Assembly: GCA_008802785.1 (NCBI GenBank)
Contig: VUYT01000003.1
Span: 806,001-870,000, forward strand
Direction: 5' to 3'
DNA length: 64,000 nucleotides
Source: Symmetrospora coprosmae
Taxonomy: Eukaryota > Basidiomycota > Cystobasidiomycetes > Symmetrosporaceae
The translations under genes were made by a program, and so were the position numbers. The notes below the pieces were generated by a model, which did no database searches, was not told the DNA's origin, and was given only the letters and a program-made list of their open reading frames with translations. Shown piece after piece: positions 1-14,235 of the stretch (position 1 is its first letter; each line of letters opens with the position of its first letter).

Positions 1-1685
1 GATGACGCCAGGGTAAGCCGAAAGTTCTGCCATGCCATTGCATTGCCGAGCATCAGAGCCAACTTGTCAGTCAGTCGCCAATACGGCTATTGGAGACATC
101 TCAGGCTCGCACGCACCGGTCGGGCGGTCAAGCTTGAGCTCGCGACTCGCGTCGGCCCCGCGGTCCAGCTGCATGCGGCGCTCGACCCGCTGCCTGCTTC
201 CTGCGCTCGGTTGTCCGTCGGTCGGCGCTTTCGGATCTGCACTGGCCAGATATGCAGCGACTTCAGCGATCTGCACGATTCAGTATCGGAAATGTCAGCC
301 TTGCGCCCGCCACGCGGTGGCTGCGACTGCAGCAGATGCAGCTGGAGTGCCGGCAGCTTCCGAAGACACACCGTGCTCTCCGAAGAGACGGTCCCCTCCT
401 TCCCTTCCCGCCGCAAGCGCCAGCGACATTTCCCGTACCGTCCGTACCCGACCTCCCCAGGCGTGTTGGCATGCAGCACGATTTTGAGCACCTTGTGCGT
501 CTCTGCATGGAGAAAGAAATCAAGGCCGAGCGAGAAATAGTTGTAGAAATAGGAGTTGGGTCCCGAGCTTGCATTGAGGGGGTCTGAGGTGTGTGCAGAC
601 GTCGAGTGAATCGCCATGCGTTTCTGTGCGCGATGAACGCCTGGTCAGTCAGCCTGGTTACGGTGGATCGAGAGGGAGCATCGGCACACATCTTCAGCAT
701 AGAGGGTCCGCATAGGTGAACCTAGATCGCACAGCAGGTCCTCCGAAGTCGTTAAACCAATCGTGATGTTAACGGAGGTGCTCGAAAGCGTCTGCAAGGT
801 AAGAGTGCTGGATTCGTTGGAATCCCGGGCGAGCTGGTCCGAGAATCACGATTGAAGCATGTCAGACCAGGTTCGCGGCAGGCAAAGCGCTCTACCGCGA
901 ACGATAGACCATCTCACCGTGATGTCTGCAACGGGCGAATCGTCCGACACGTCTCTGCAAAGATCTGGAAACTCCAGAGGCCCGGCCTTTGCCGAACGCT
1001 CGTTGACGAGGACGCGATTCAGTGGGTACGCTTGCTTGTGCCTGTCAGTTCGCGGCTTGTCGGGATAGCCGAATGCGACACCATCGTAGAGCAGGACGCG
1101 CTCGTCTGGGAAGGCGGGATGTGGGTTGGGCGGGTAGGTTGGGCCGAAGCGGCTGTTTAGCAGCTTCTGAGGGTTGGCAGGCGGAGAGTCCGCGTCGTCG
1201 TTGTTGTCAAGCGTGTCCCAGCTGCTGCGCAGTATGAGCGGCTGCCCTTCCCAGAGGACGTGCTCGAGGGAAGGTGAGGTCAGCTCGCACGTCAGCAGGC
1301 GCTGCGTTGTGCCGGAGAAGAGGAGGCGGATGGAGGCGGACGGGGTGAGTGTGAGGAGGATGTGCGATCTGGAGGGAGACTGGTGCGGCACGGTACGAGT
1401 ACACCGACAATGAAGTGAGTGAGTCCTGACGCAGACACGTGAGGGTGGCGACCGGCGGACACGGAGACCATCCCGTCCCATCCGCGTTTCACACACCTGG
1501 TCGTCCCAGGTCAAGCTGGCTACGGTGTTTGAGGCCCGCAGGATGTTCATGCACTCCCACAGGCTCATCCCTGTAACCGTGCTGGAGCTACATCAGCAGC
1601 GGGGCCATCCCTTGAGGGCTACGGCTGCCAGCTGCCCCTCACCAAGCATGTATGGCCCGACGCCTCGACCGGGATGCAGCTCCAT
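1..1685 (-). CDS. PHAF1 / UPF0183 family protein, 3'-partial at window edge
   Basis: Minus-strand gene entering from the left edge; ATG at 1685. Exons I can support: 1685-1643, 1570-1497, 1379-918, 791-690, and one starting at 623. Splicing gives a MLG-MSLWECMNIL start, then SHILLTLTPSASIRLLF, a FGPTYPPNPHPAF segment, CDLGSPMRTLYAED joined to KRMAIH, and YFYNYFSLGLDFFLHAETHK with KIVLHANTPG. These follow the UPF0183 (human C16orf70/PHAF1) order closely. PHAF1 in animals binds phosphoinositides at autophagic membranes; the fungal role is inferred only from the family. The splicing downstream of about position 420 is unresolved. The first 30 bases still read as a family C-terminal segment (ELSAYPGVI), so the gene continues outside the window. 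Confidence 0.85.
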
Positions 1686-2006
1686 ATTGGAAAAGGCTGC
1701 GAACAGAGGCTGCGGTGATGAGCAAATGTGTTCTGTGACCGCCGCTGCTATCGCTGTTATAATGCTGTTGGTGGTTGTGGAGGTCCACTCTTCTCGAAAT
1801 GTTGGCCGTCCTCGCCTGTCCCTTCGTCGTCCTGTTCTCCTGCTCTCCTGCTGCCTGCCTGCTCGGGCTCTCACTGCTTGCACACTCACGCATCAGCCAG
1901 GGCATATCGAACCAGCAGAGGCCTCTCTCCTTCTCGCACGCACACAGCCAGATGGAATAGACAGATATTATACACACTCGCCCGCGTGCCGTCCTCCCCT
2001 GTCACA
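1686..2006. promoter_or_regulatory. Divergent PHAF1-TRA1 intergenic promoter
   Basis: These 321 bases separate two divergent start codons. They hold pyrimidine-rich runs before the TRA1 start and a CACA context directly before the TRA1 ATG. I see no clear TATA box and no further gene. Confidence 0.5.
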
Positions 2007-5000
2007 ATGGCGGGCAGTAGCGGCGAGGGAGGAGGAGTAGCTGGCGCTCCTCCAGGTGGTGCTGCAGGAGCTCCAGCACCAGCAGGAATCCAACGCGCAG
2101 GGAGCTCCACCTCGGGCGTCAGCAGGGAGGAGATATTCGCAGCAAGGCTGTCGGATCCCAACGTCGGTGCGTGCCATCATTCGACAGCCTTGCCTGCTGT
2201 CCCTGTCCTTGCCGCCCTGCTCATGCTGCGCGAGCTTCTTCCTCTTCCAACGCAGACATCAACCTCAAGCTCCGCTCTGCCCAGGACATCCGCGACGACG
2301 TCTCGCGCGAGTCGTACCAGGGCAACGTCGAGTACACGCGCTTCATCGACAATGTCCTCCCCGTCATCATGGCCGTCCTCAGCTCGACCCCGCCCGTGCA
2401 GTGGGTCGGGACTGCAGAGATCAGGCAGCGCCTGCAGCTCGAAGCCGCCTACAAGCAGCACCCGCACGGGTTGGAGGTGCTTCAGAACGGACTGCGCCAC
2501 CTCCTCCTCGAGACACTCCACCGCCTGCCCCAGCACGACCCGCTCAAGGCGCACGCCCAGGACCTCATGTCCTTGATGCTGCGCATCATGGAGACCGACA
2601 ACGAGGAGCACGCAGTCATTGCTCTCAAGATCGTCATCGAGCTCCACAGGAACTACAAGGACGCCATCGGAACCACAACCGCGGCTTTCCTCGACCTCGT
2701 AAAGAAGACGTACGGCAACATGCAGGAGGTCGTGGGAAAGACGTTTGGCGACGACGATGGAAAAGGCACATACGAAGATGAAGGAAGCTCGCCCAATGCA
2801 GGAGCCGGAGCTGGAGTAGTCAACGACATTGGCACTCCAGGCTCGTTGATCTCTGCACCGACACCGGGTCCCGGAAACACAACCCCAAGAAGCATGGCTT
2901 CGTCCTTCCAGCAGCAACAGCAATCGCAAGAATCTTCAATCCGCAAAATCCCACTGGGAATGAAGAGTCTCAAGCTCCTTGCCGAGTGCCCAATAGCCGT
3001 CGTCTTCCTGTTTCAGTCGTACAGGGACATTGTTCCGAACGAGCTGCGCGTCTTTGTCCCTCTGGTGTTCGGGGTGCGTTCGCGGGGCAACGAGGGTCTG
3101 ACGATGGACCGAAATGCAGCTGACATCTGTCTCCCTCTTGATGCAGTTCCTCGAGCTGCAAGCCGCACCTCAGAGCAAAGCGCACCGCGTCGCAGCGGAA
3201 AAGAGCGAGACATTCATCGGCATCACGCCACTCCTCCTCGGCAGACGTCAACAGTTCACAGACCTCATCGTGGCCCAAGTCAAGGTAGGCGCGGCCTCGC
3301 TGACTCGAACGTTTTCAGACTGCGGTTGCTGAGGCCACTCTGCCCCGGCCGCAAGACCATGTCCTTTGTCGCCTACTTTCTCCGGATATCAGCGACAGCC
3401 GTGCAGCAGTACCGCAACAACATCCCCGAGGTGGTCGTCCGGCTGCTCAAGGACTGCCCGGCCGAGGGCGCGTCGCATCGCAAAGAGCTGCTCATCGCCG
3501 CGCGGCACATCCTGCAGACGGACTTCCGGAACGCGTTTGTGCCGCACATTGACACGCTCGTCGACGACCGCGTCCTGATTGGGTTTGGCGTGACGTCGCA
3601 CGAGCAGCTGCGCCCGCTCGCGTACAGCATGATTGCGGACCTCGTGCACCATGTCCGGGAGGAGCTGAGCATTGTCACGCTCTCCCACGTCGTGCACATC
3701 TACTCGTGCAACCTGCACGACCCCACCCTCGCCCCGAGCATACAGACAATGTGCTCCAAGCTCCTGCTCAACCTCACGGAGAACGTCGTTAAGACCGACA
3801 GCGACGAGGCTGGCGCCGTCCTCGGCCGCAGCATGGAGGCCTTTGTCGGCAAGGTCGAAGCCGTCGCGAACGGCCGAGACGACTGGAAGCGCTGGGCCCG
3901 ACCTGCGGGCATGACGGCGCGGCAGATGCGCCAGGCTGAGCGCGAGAAGAAGCGCGCCAGGGAGAAGCAAAAGGCCGCTGAGCGCGAGAGAGAGCTCCTC
4001 GAGGAGCAAGGCCTCCTGCCGCTCAGGAAGTACGACAAAGGAAAAGGCAAGGAAGTTGTCAGCGATACGGCAGTCAAGAATGGCGATGTCGAGATGACGG
4101 CTTCGTCAGGCAAGGCGCAGGCGGCCGATGGCAAAACCGCCGAAGAGGAGGCACTGATAGCTGCCGAGAGACAGCAGGATGAGGCGGAGGAAGCGGACGA
4201 GTGTCCGATTGACGACGTGGACGTGGAACGTGGGAAACCAATAGCCCAGTTCACGGCGCTGACTGATACGACTACAGACTTGAATCGAGGTGGGGCGCTT
4301 GTCTTGTTTGTGACACGCCAACGCATCAAGTCTGACGGACCCGCACCTTTCATTGCAGATACACGCTTCCTTCTTCGAAACCTCATCTTCGCCATCAAGA
4401 CGACCATACACGGCCTGAAGCATGTTCGTGCACCCTTGCCGAACTCGGAGCTTGTCGGTCGCCTCTTCGTCGCCATCACAAAATGCATGGTCGTCTTTGA
4501 CTTGCGTTCCGAGAACATCAAGGAGCACCGCGAGGTCATGGAGAGCTTCAGCGCTATCCTCCTCGCTGTGGAACCGCTCGTCTTCCTCGAAGTCGTCGAG
4601 ACCAACATGCCTTTCTTCCTCGACGAGCTGCTCAAGAACCAGGAGCTCCTGGCCATCCCGCAGACGCTCCTCGCCGAGAGCAACATCTCGCAGATCTTTG
4701 TCGGAATCGCTTTCCGCTTTTTGGTGTCCAAGCTCGACGAGCTCGGACACGGCGATGCCGAATTTGACTCCATCATCCTGCGCCTCTTCAAGATGTCCTT
4801 CATGGCCGTTACCATCTTTCCCGAGCACAACGAGATTGTGCTGCAGCCGCACATCTCGCACATCATCATGCACTCGCTCAAGCTGGCGAGCAAGGCACCC
4901 GAGCCGGGGTGCTACTATCTTCTCCTGCGCGTCCTGTTCCGCAGCATCGGTGGCGGCCGCTTCGAGCTTCTCTACAAGGAGGTCATCCCGCTGCTGGAAG

Positions 5001-8000
5001 TGCTTCTCACCAACCTCAATCACCTCCTTCTTACTGCAAGCGATAAGGGCAAACGCGAGCTCTTTGTCGAGCTGTGCCTGACGGTCCCAGTCAGGTTGAG
5101 CGTTCTGCTGCCTTACTTGAACCATCTTATGCGGCCGCTTGTACTTTCGCTGCAAGCCAGCACAGACCTCGTCAGCCAGGGCCTGCGCACGCTCGAGCTT
5201 TGCGTCGATAACCTCACGCCAGAGTTCCTCAATCCCTTGCTGGCACCAATACAGCAGGAGATCAACTCAGCCCTGTGGCGACTGCTCAAGCCTCTTCCCT
5301 TCAACCACAATCATGCTCACACCACGGTCCGCATTCTCGGCAAGATCGGTGGACGAAATCGAAAATCGCTTGGTCCGCCCATGCTTGCGTGGAAGAACGT
5401 GACGGAGGAGGCCACAGCCACGCTCAGCTTCGACGGAAAGCCTCGCGAGGTCAGCATCTCGGCCATTGTCGAGCTCGCTCTCCGCATGATCCGCCGTGGC
5501 GATCTGCACTACAGGCGCAATGCGTACTCTGTGCTCAAGCACGCCTCGGTGGCTTTCCTGAAGGAGACGCTGGCGGCGGGCGAGCAGGAGATGACGTTTG
5601 GCCTCGTCCTGAAAGGTCTTGTCGAGGCATGCCGGATCGAAGAGTTCCAGGAGAATGCAGTGCAGTACCTGCGCAACTTTGCAGGTTACATCTTCACCAC
5701 CGAAATCTCGCGGCAACCGGCAGAAGATGCTGTCAACAAGCTTTCGCTACCACTGTCGTCAGCGCTCCTCGACGGCATGGTCGAGAGTCTGGCCTGCGTC
5801 CAGCACAGCGATACGCCTCGGCTGTCGAACCAGATTGTCGACATCATCCAGGATCTCGTCAAGTACTGCAAAGACCACCCTCCCAAGCGGGAAGATCTGC
5901 CCACGGCCCTCCTCCACCAGTTTTCGATGCGACTCGGCTCGCTGTGCTACGATCACTCGTGGCAGCGCAAGAGCGGTGGCGCCCTCGGCATCAGCCTGCT
6001 CGTCAAGCGCGTCGAGCTCGGTCAGCCCTGGCTAATCACGCACGAGTCCGAGTTCGTGCGGGCGCTCATCTTCATGCTCAAGGATATGCCCACCGATGCA
6101 CCAGGGAACGTGCAGGACGTCACCGACACGATCCTGCACATCATTCGCGCCTGCAACGACCCACAGGCGAACGACGAAAGGACGGCCGAAGACCGGGAGA
6201 AGCAGCAGAAGTACATTGTTGGCTTCCTCGTCGTCGAGTTGTCGAGCCAGATCGCGCTCGTTAGAACAGCCGCACAGGCGGCCCTGCGCCTCATCTCGGA
6301 GCTTACCCAGACCACCCTGTCCGACATCATCGGGCCAGTCCGGGGCAGACTGCTCAATCCTATATTCACAAAGCCGCTGCGGGCCCTAGCGTTCCCGATG
6401 CAGATTGGACACATGGACGCCATCACTTTCTGCATGACAACGCAGCCGCCCCTGCTCGAGCTGGACAGTGAACGGGAGCGGCCTGAAGGCGCGCCGGAGA
6501 AGGATCAGCGGGAACGCGAAAAGGAGAAGGAGATCGAAGTGTCCCTTGGTCGCCTCTTGACGGAAGCTCTGGGCATTGCAGACGCAGATGATCAGGCACT
6601 CGGAGGAGTAAAGCCCGGACACCACTCCAACACGACGCAGCTCACGCAGCTCCGCATCGTATGCGTCCGCCTTCTTTCGGCAGCCATGTCGTCTTCGGAC
6701 TTCCTCGCGCCCAAGCACCACCAGATGCGCAACAAGATCCTCCAGGTGTACTTCAAGCTCCTCTATGCCAAGTCGCCCGAGGTCGTCGCTGCGGCTTACG
6801 ACTGCCTCAAAGCGCCCGTGCAGCAGGGCAAGCTGCCAAAGGACTTGCTGCAAACCGGCCTGCGGCCTGTGCTCGTGAATCTCGGCGACCACAAACGCTT
6901 GACGGTCGACAGCTTGCAAGGCTTGGCAAGACTGCTCGAGCTCCTTCCCAACTACTTCAAGGTAGAGATTGGGCAGAAGATACTGGATCACTTCCGCGCT
7001 CTGGCGGATCCAGCCACGCTGCCCCTGGCTGCGCTAGCACCGCAGTCCGACAATGGCGCGATGAACGTCATGGCATCGATCATCAACGTCTTTCATCTTC
7101 TGCCGCATCCGGGCGCGGGCGGCTTCCTCCAGGACGTGTGTGCCATGGTCGTCGAAGTAGAGCGAAGACTTCGCAAGGCAACCACCAGCCCGTTCACGAA
7201 ACCGCTGGCAAAGTACGTCAGTCGCTACCCTGTCGAAGCTGCAGCCCTGTTCGGGTCTCAACTGCGCGACGAAGGCTGGTCGACCACACTTCAAGCCATC
7301 ATTTCGCATGAGGAAGGCAAGGGATTCCGCGAGCATGTGTCAAACAACGCCACCATGTTCTTTGCGCCCGCACTCACCGAGGAGGCGTCTCAGACAAAGG
7401 CCATGCTCCATGCGGCCAAGGTGATGCGAGCCATCATGAAGGTCACGCCTGAATGGGTGCTGCAGGCGAATGACATGATGAATCGGCTCGTCTCACGCTG
7501 GACATCTCCCTTACGGCGACAGCGTCTGCTCTCCGAGGGCGAGTCGCACCTTGCACAAGTCCGCGAGGATCTGGTCCTGCTGCAAATCTTCATTCCATAC
7601 CTTGAGCGCATCGAGACGCCCATGGGCATCGATCTCATTCTCCGCATCGTCGATGCCTTCACCTACCGTAGTCCAGCCGACCCGAGCTTCCTCGCGCGCT
7701 TCCTCTTCCGCCATGTCGCTGCAAGCAAGAGTGACACGCTCCGCCTCAACATACTCCGCCGCTTCATCGACTTCTTCGACAATGAGGGCATCAACCCCGC
7801 GCACAAGACCATGGCCCTGCGGTACATCATCAACCCGCTTCTGCTGGTCGCGTTCTCTCGCGGCGAAAAGGACAACGTCATTAGCGATCCAAGCTACATG
7901 AATCTTGTTCACACGAGGATCTGGGTGCCATGGCTGCGTGACGATAGCGCTGCGGGCATTTCGCAGGATGCACTCCGAATTGAGGGTCTGTACATGGCCA

Positions 8001-11000
8001 CTCTGATCGTGAAGAATCGATGGCAGGTCATGCTTGATTGCAGGAAGGACGTCATCAAGCTTGGTTGGTCCTACATCAAGACACCCGATCCGACGACAAA
8101 GACAGCCGCGCACTACCTCATTGCGCAGTTCTTGGCCGTGTACGATTCCAAGCCAAAGATCTTGATGCCCATTTACACCACCCTACTCCGATCTCATCAA
8201 GTTGAGGCACGCAATCTCGTCAAAGAGGCCCTTAATGTGCTGGTGCCAGAGCTGCCCAACCGCTGCCCGGGCCTGGAAGGCGGTGTCCACCCGTGGATTC
8301 GGGCTGCACGGCACATCATGACGGAGGATGGACACGCAAACACTTCGCAACTTCAGCACATCTACAACATCATCATCCGCTTCCCGGATGTCTTCTACGA
8401 GAGACGGGACCTCTTCATCCCAAACATGGTCACTTCGCTGCCCAAGTTGTGCCTGCTCAGCACGGCGACACCAGAATCTCGCTCCATGTGCATCGATCTC
8501 ATTGAGCTCATGATGAACTGGGACAAGCAGAGGCTGAGGCTTGCCAAGGAAGAGGAGGCGGCCAAGATGGACACGGATGCACCGACTGCAACAGACGAGA
8601 CCATCACCACTGCTGCGGACCTACCGCCCAAGCCGCACGCTTCGCCAAAAAGACTGTCGTCCATTGCTCCGTCAACCACAAGCCAGTCCTCCGGCGCCCA
8701 TGGCTACACCGTCCCCCTGCCTCTCCGGGACAACATCCTGAATGGCGCGCTCATTCGCTTCATAGCCAGCACGCCGGAGCCAGTAGCCCGCGGAGGCATC
8801 GTCAAGCGTTCGCTCGAGCTCCTTCGCCAGCTTTTCGAAGTTTGGCCGGACGTCAACATCAAGTTTGCGTTCCTGCAGAGAGTGCTCGCCGATACCGATC
8901 CTTCGGATCAGAACCACCTCATCATGATCTGCAACACGGTCGATGTCCTCAGCACAGTCATTTCGCTCAAGCAGGATGATTGGATCAGGGAGAACATTGC
9001 CGCCCTGCACAAGGTTACCGAGCGTGGTATGGCGCAGCAGGATGCTCGCCTGCACCTGGCTTACAAGTATGTGCTTGCTATTTGTTGCGTATCAGAATGA
9101 AGGGCGTACCATAGCTGATGCACCCCGGAATGTTCCTTAGACCCGTCGTTCAGCGAATCCTATCTGTCCTGCCATCATCGGCCGAGAGAGACCTCCCACT
9201 AACCGAAGGCACGAAGACAGCATTGCGGGCGGTGGAGGAATGGGCGACCTCCACGATCAATGATGGCATCAGGTCGCTTACCAACCTGCACGGCACAATC
9301 ACCATGATGGAGGCGTGGGCCGCAGTCAGTCCCAACAGCGTCGATCAGTTTATGAGCTCGCTTGTCCGGCTCGTCACCACGCTGTCGAAGGAGCACATCA
9401 ACACCGCCACGCCCAACGCGACCCATGAAGTACACCTCCGACTCCTCAAGAGCTGTCTCGAGCTTTGTCGAACCCGCATGGCTCACACCGGGGACGGCCG
9501 ACGATGGGTCCTGAGTGCCCTCTGCACTCTGGTGGAGAAGTCGCCGAACCTCGACCTCTGTCAATTCATCCTCGACATGGCGGCCAAGTGGGTTTTGGAA
9601 GATCACCGCGAGGCCTTCCCGACCAACAAGGAGAAGGCGACACTTCTCGGCAAGATGATGGTGTTCGAGAAGAGGCCAGACGAGTCCCTCCTCCGGGACT
9701 TCCTGCAAACCATCCTGGCAGTCTACTCGGACCCGCAGCTAGCACGATCAGAGTACACCGTCCGCCTGGAACAGCCCTTCCTGCTGGGTTGTCGGAACCG
9801 CGACCCGCTTCTGCGCTGCAAATTCATGGATCTCTTCGATGAGGCCATCACACACGGCCTGCACGGACGTCTGAACTACATCTTTGGCATACAGAGCTGG
9901 GAATCACTTGCCGACACCTACTGGATGCACCAAGCGCTGGACCTCCTGTTGGGTGCCGTAGAGCGGGAGACTCGTCTAATGCCTGCTGGAGATGCCGCAG
10001 GTGGGGGTGAAGCAGTTAATGCTGCGTTCGTGCAGGAGCTTCAGGCCTATAATTCTGGAGACTTTGTCGACGCTACGCGCAAGCTGCTCTACTCGGATGC
10101 CGACGCGAGCTTCACCGTCTGGGTCAGCCTATTCAAGCAGGCATGGTCTTGCCTGCCCCGGAATCAGCAGATTGACACATCAAGGTACCTCATTACGCTT
10201 CTTACGAAAGAGTACCATCTGCAGAATGTGGACCGCAGACCAAACGTCATCCAGACCCTACTCGCTGGCGCTCTCGCCTGTGCACCAGCGCTTCCATTGC
10301 CGCCACACCTCGTCCGGTATCTCGGCAAAACGTACAATGCCCACCATGTAGCAATTGAGCTGCTGCACAACGTCATTGACGACCATCGAGACGAGGATAC
10401 CATTCGCGAGTCTGGCCTCGACGCCCTGGCGGAGACATACGCCGAGCTGGCCGAGAGCGACGCTCTCTACGGTCTCTGGCGTCGTCGCGCTCAATTCTCG
10501 GAAAGCAATATTTCAATCACTTACGAGCAGGCTGGAATTTGGGGTCAAGCGCAACAGATGGTGAGTCCTGCTGTCCGCGAGCCCGTGTGTAGCTTCGTAT
10601 GACTGACATCACCTCGGACATTTCCAGTACGAGGCCGCGCAGCTCAAAGCTCGTTCCGGCGCTCTGCCATTCACCGAGTCAGAGTACAATCTTTGGGAGG
10701 ATCATTGGATCGCCTGCGCCGAGAAGCTGCAGCAGTGGGATATCCTGACGGACCTCGCAAAGGCCGAAGGCAATAACGAGCTGCTCCTTGAGTGTGCCTG
10801 GAGGCTTCAAGACTGGGCGCAGGACAAGACGGCCGTCCAAGAGACCATCTCCAACATGATCCCGGCGCCAACGCCGCGGAAGCGGGTCTTTGAAGCCCTC
10901 ATGCTTCTCATTCGCTCGCAGACCGGCGAGACTATCAATCCGGCCGACTTCCAACGGGTATGCGACGAGGGCATCCAGTACAGTCTGCGCAAGTGGTACC

Positions 11001-14000
11001 ACCTTCCGGACATCATCGGAGATTCGCATATCCCGCTCCTCCACATCTACCAGCAGTGGGTCGAGCTGCAGGAGGCTGCGAAGCAAATTTTCGTCTCGCT
11101 CGCCAGCACGGACAGCAGCAATCTGGATGTGAGATCGACGGAGATGAAGCAGACATTGCAGACGTGGAGAGACCGCCTTCCCAACATCTGGGACGACGTC
11201 AATATCTGGAGTGACTTGGTTGCCTGGCGACAGCACATCTTCCAAGCCATCAACCGTGCCTACATGCCGCTGGTACCGCAAACGGGTCCCAACCAGGCAG
11301 CAGCCAGTGCCAACTCGCACGCCTACCGAGGCTACCACGAGATGGCTTGGATCATCAATCGCTTCGCGCACGTGGCTCGCAAACATCACCTATCGGACGT
11401 CTGCAGCCAATCCCTCACAAAGATCTACACTCTTCCAAATATTGAGATCCAGGAGGCTTTCTTGAAGCTGCGGGAGCAGGCAAAGAGTCACTACGGGAAC
11501 CCGCTCGAGCACAGCACTGGTCTAGAGGTCATCAACAACACGAACCTCGCCTACTTCAATCCGATGCAAAAGAGCGAATTCTTCACTATCAAGGCCATGT
11601 TCCTGTCGAAGCTCAACCTGCCAGAGGAAGCCAATCAGGTCTTCACGCAGGCTGTTGGCCTCGACATGAGCTTCCCCAAGGCCTGGGCCGAGTTCGGCCG
11701 CTACCACGACCGCCTCTTCAAGGCGGATCCGACCGACCTCACCCGAGCGAGCAACGCCGTCTCCTGCTACCTCCAGGCTGCAAGCTTGTACAAGAGTGGC
11801 AAAGTCCGCAAGCTGCTCGTGCGCATTCTCTGGCTTCTGAGCTTGGACGATGCGAACGGCACCGTCGCAAAGGCATTTGATGCCTACCCGGGCGATCTCC
11901 CCGTCTGGTACTGGATCACCTTCGCGCCGCAGCTCATCACAGCGCTTGGTAACCGCGAGTCGAAGTATGCACGTATCATACTCTTGCAGATCGCCAAGAA
12001 GTATCCGCAGGGTCTGTTCTTCCATCTCCGCACAGCTCGCGAGGAGCTCAATGGCATTCAGAAGCAACAGGCGGATCTGGAGCAGCGGGCGAAAGCGGCT
12101 GCCGCTTCCGCTGCCGCTGCTCGAGGGGAGACGCAGCCCGCTGTAGCCAACGGTGCAGCTCAGAGTCCGAGTTCCAGTGCACCCAATCAAGCTAGCGCTA
12201 TGGACGTCGATGGCTCCCAGTCACAATCGCAGGGCGACCAGGCGAATGATGGTGATGCCTCGTCGCAGGCGACGGTTGCGCCAAAGGAAAGGACCGCTCT
12301 CGAGCACGTCGAAGACATTGCTTCGCAGCTCAAAACGGCCTTCCCTCTCCTGGCACTTTCGGTCGAGCTGGTTTGCGATCAGATCGCATCACGCTTCAAA
12401 GCTGTGCCGGATGAGGACATCTTCCGTCTTATCAGCGCCCTGCTCCAGGACGGTCTGCAGGTACGTGCTGAGCAAACATGCATGGCCAGTCGTTACATGA
12501 CTGACATCTTCATCGTCCCTCGGACTGGCAGCAATACATTGTTCGAACGCCCAACCCGGACGACACTGGCCTGCTCGCGCAGCCAACTCAGCTCAACATC
12601 AATCGCTTCGCTGGCAATCTGCCCAAGCACCTTCAGGTGCGCCTGCAGCCTGCTCGTTGACGATACATCTGAGCTGACCACATCCCCTCTCTGCTGCTCC
12701 AGGAATCCTTCAAACAAGATTTCGTCATCTCGAAGCCGAACTTGCGCCAGTATGTGCAGCGACTGCAGGTCTGGCGAGACCGCTACGAGCGCATTCTCGA
12801 TCGCAAGCCAAAGAAGCACCCTCTCGAGACGCTGAGCCACTGGCTTGTCGAGTACAAGTACCAGACCTTTGACGACATCGAAGTTCCTGGACAGTACCTG
12901 AAGGCAGAGGACAACAACCGGTCGTTCGTCAAGATCAGCTACTTTGCGCCCAAGGTTGAGGTCGGCAGATTTGGGGGCGCTTTCGCTCGCCGCCTCAGCA
13001 TGATCGGCCATGATGGCAGCTCCCATACGTTCAATGTGCAGATTCCGCTGCCCAGAGGGTCGAGGAGAGAGGAGAAGATTTCGCAGTTCTTCAGGATGCT
13101 CAACGGGTATGTCAAGATGCGCGTCAGCTAGGACCCTGCAGAGAATGCTCCCTTGCTGACGATGTTTCACAGGCCACTCGCCAACCACGTCGAGACACGC
13201 AAGCGATCTCTACAATTCCACCTACCAGCGATCGTCCATGTCGGGCAGATGTGCCGGCTGATCGACTCGGACTCGTCTGTCACCACCTTGCAAGATGTCT
13301 ACGAGAGACACTGCGCAGACTCTGGCGTGAGCAAGGACGATCCCATCATGGCATATACGGAGAAACTGCGAGAGATTGTCACGGCTAGCCGGGGTAACCC
13401 AGCGTTCGTGCAGTCTGCCGCCAAGCTCGATGTCTACATCGAGATCGCCACAAAGCTCTTCCCAGACACAATTCTCCGAGACTATTTCACCCGCTCATCA
13501 AGCTCCGCCAGCGACCTCTGGCACACCCGCAAGCAGATCACGCTCCATCTAGCGGCCTTCATGTTCCAGACGTACCTCTTTAGCATTGGACGCCGTCTCC
13601 CGGCCAAGCTGCTCATCACGCGATCAGGCGGTCAAATGCACACAGCCGAGCTCGTACCGGATCACCAATCCAGCAAGCCAGAGTTTTCAAACAACGAGCC
13701 CATTCCCTTCCGCCTCACCCCAAACATTCAGACTTTCCTCACGCCAATTGGCATCGAGGGTGTTCTCGTCACAGCCCTTACATCCATTGCCAGGTGTTTA
13801 ACGGAAAGCGAGGTGAGCTGCTGCGAACATTCCACTGCAGTTCGCATCGTCTGACGCCTTCCCTCTCTCGTTGCAGTACGATCTCGAGCATCGGCTGGCA
13901 ATCTTCGTTTCCGAGGAGATGCAGTTCTGGCACTCGAGCCGCAAGCTTGCAAAGCCTTCGGACACGCGCCTGCGAGACTTGACAGTGACAAATGTCGATG

Positions 14001-14235
14001 CCGTTGTCCGACGAGCCGAGCTGCTTGCCTGCAAGATGGACCGAGAGAAGGTGGGTGCCGCTCGGAGCGTGACAGGCTCTGCTTTGCGACCGTGCTGAGT
14101 CAAGCTCTGTCTCGACATCTGCAGCAACCCATCGGCTCCGTCCCCATCAATGAGACCGTCATCGGTCTCATCCTTCACGCTACCAACCCTCTGCGGCTCG
14201 CCAGTCTCGATGTGGCTGCCCTGCCTTGGCTATAA
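2007..14235 (+). CDS. TRA1: Tra1/TRRAP, PIKK-like pseudokinase scaffold of SAGA and NuA4
   Basis: Exons: 2007-2166, 2256-3073, 3147-3284, 3356-4289, 4359-9066, 9141-10560, 10628-12460, 12532-12636, 12703-13106, 13173-13812, 13877-14050, 14125-14235. The spliced CDS is 11,445 nt (3,814 aa), close to yeast Tra1 (3,744 aa). HEAT-repeat helices fill most of the protein (for example KTMSFVAYFLR and the ARHIL repeat). The FAT region lies at about residues 2,740-3,180. A Ser/Gln-rich acidic insert sits near 3,220. A PI3K-like domain follows at about 3,450-3,760, and the protein ends in a FATC motif finishing PWL. The usual catalytic HxxD and DFG signatures are absent from the kinase-like part, as expected for this pseudokinase. 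It recruits SAGA and NuA4 to activators in the nucleus. The third intron appears to use an AAG acceptor. Confidence 0.97.

Noticed and set aside
3700-5155. Long minus-strand frames (397 and 349 aa) inside TRA1
   Set aside because: They are antisense shadows of GC-rich TRA1 exons, show reversed codon bias and no family resemblance.
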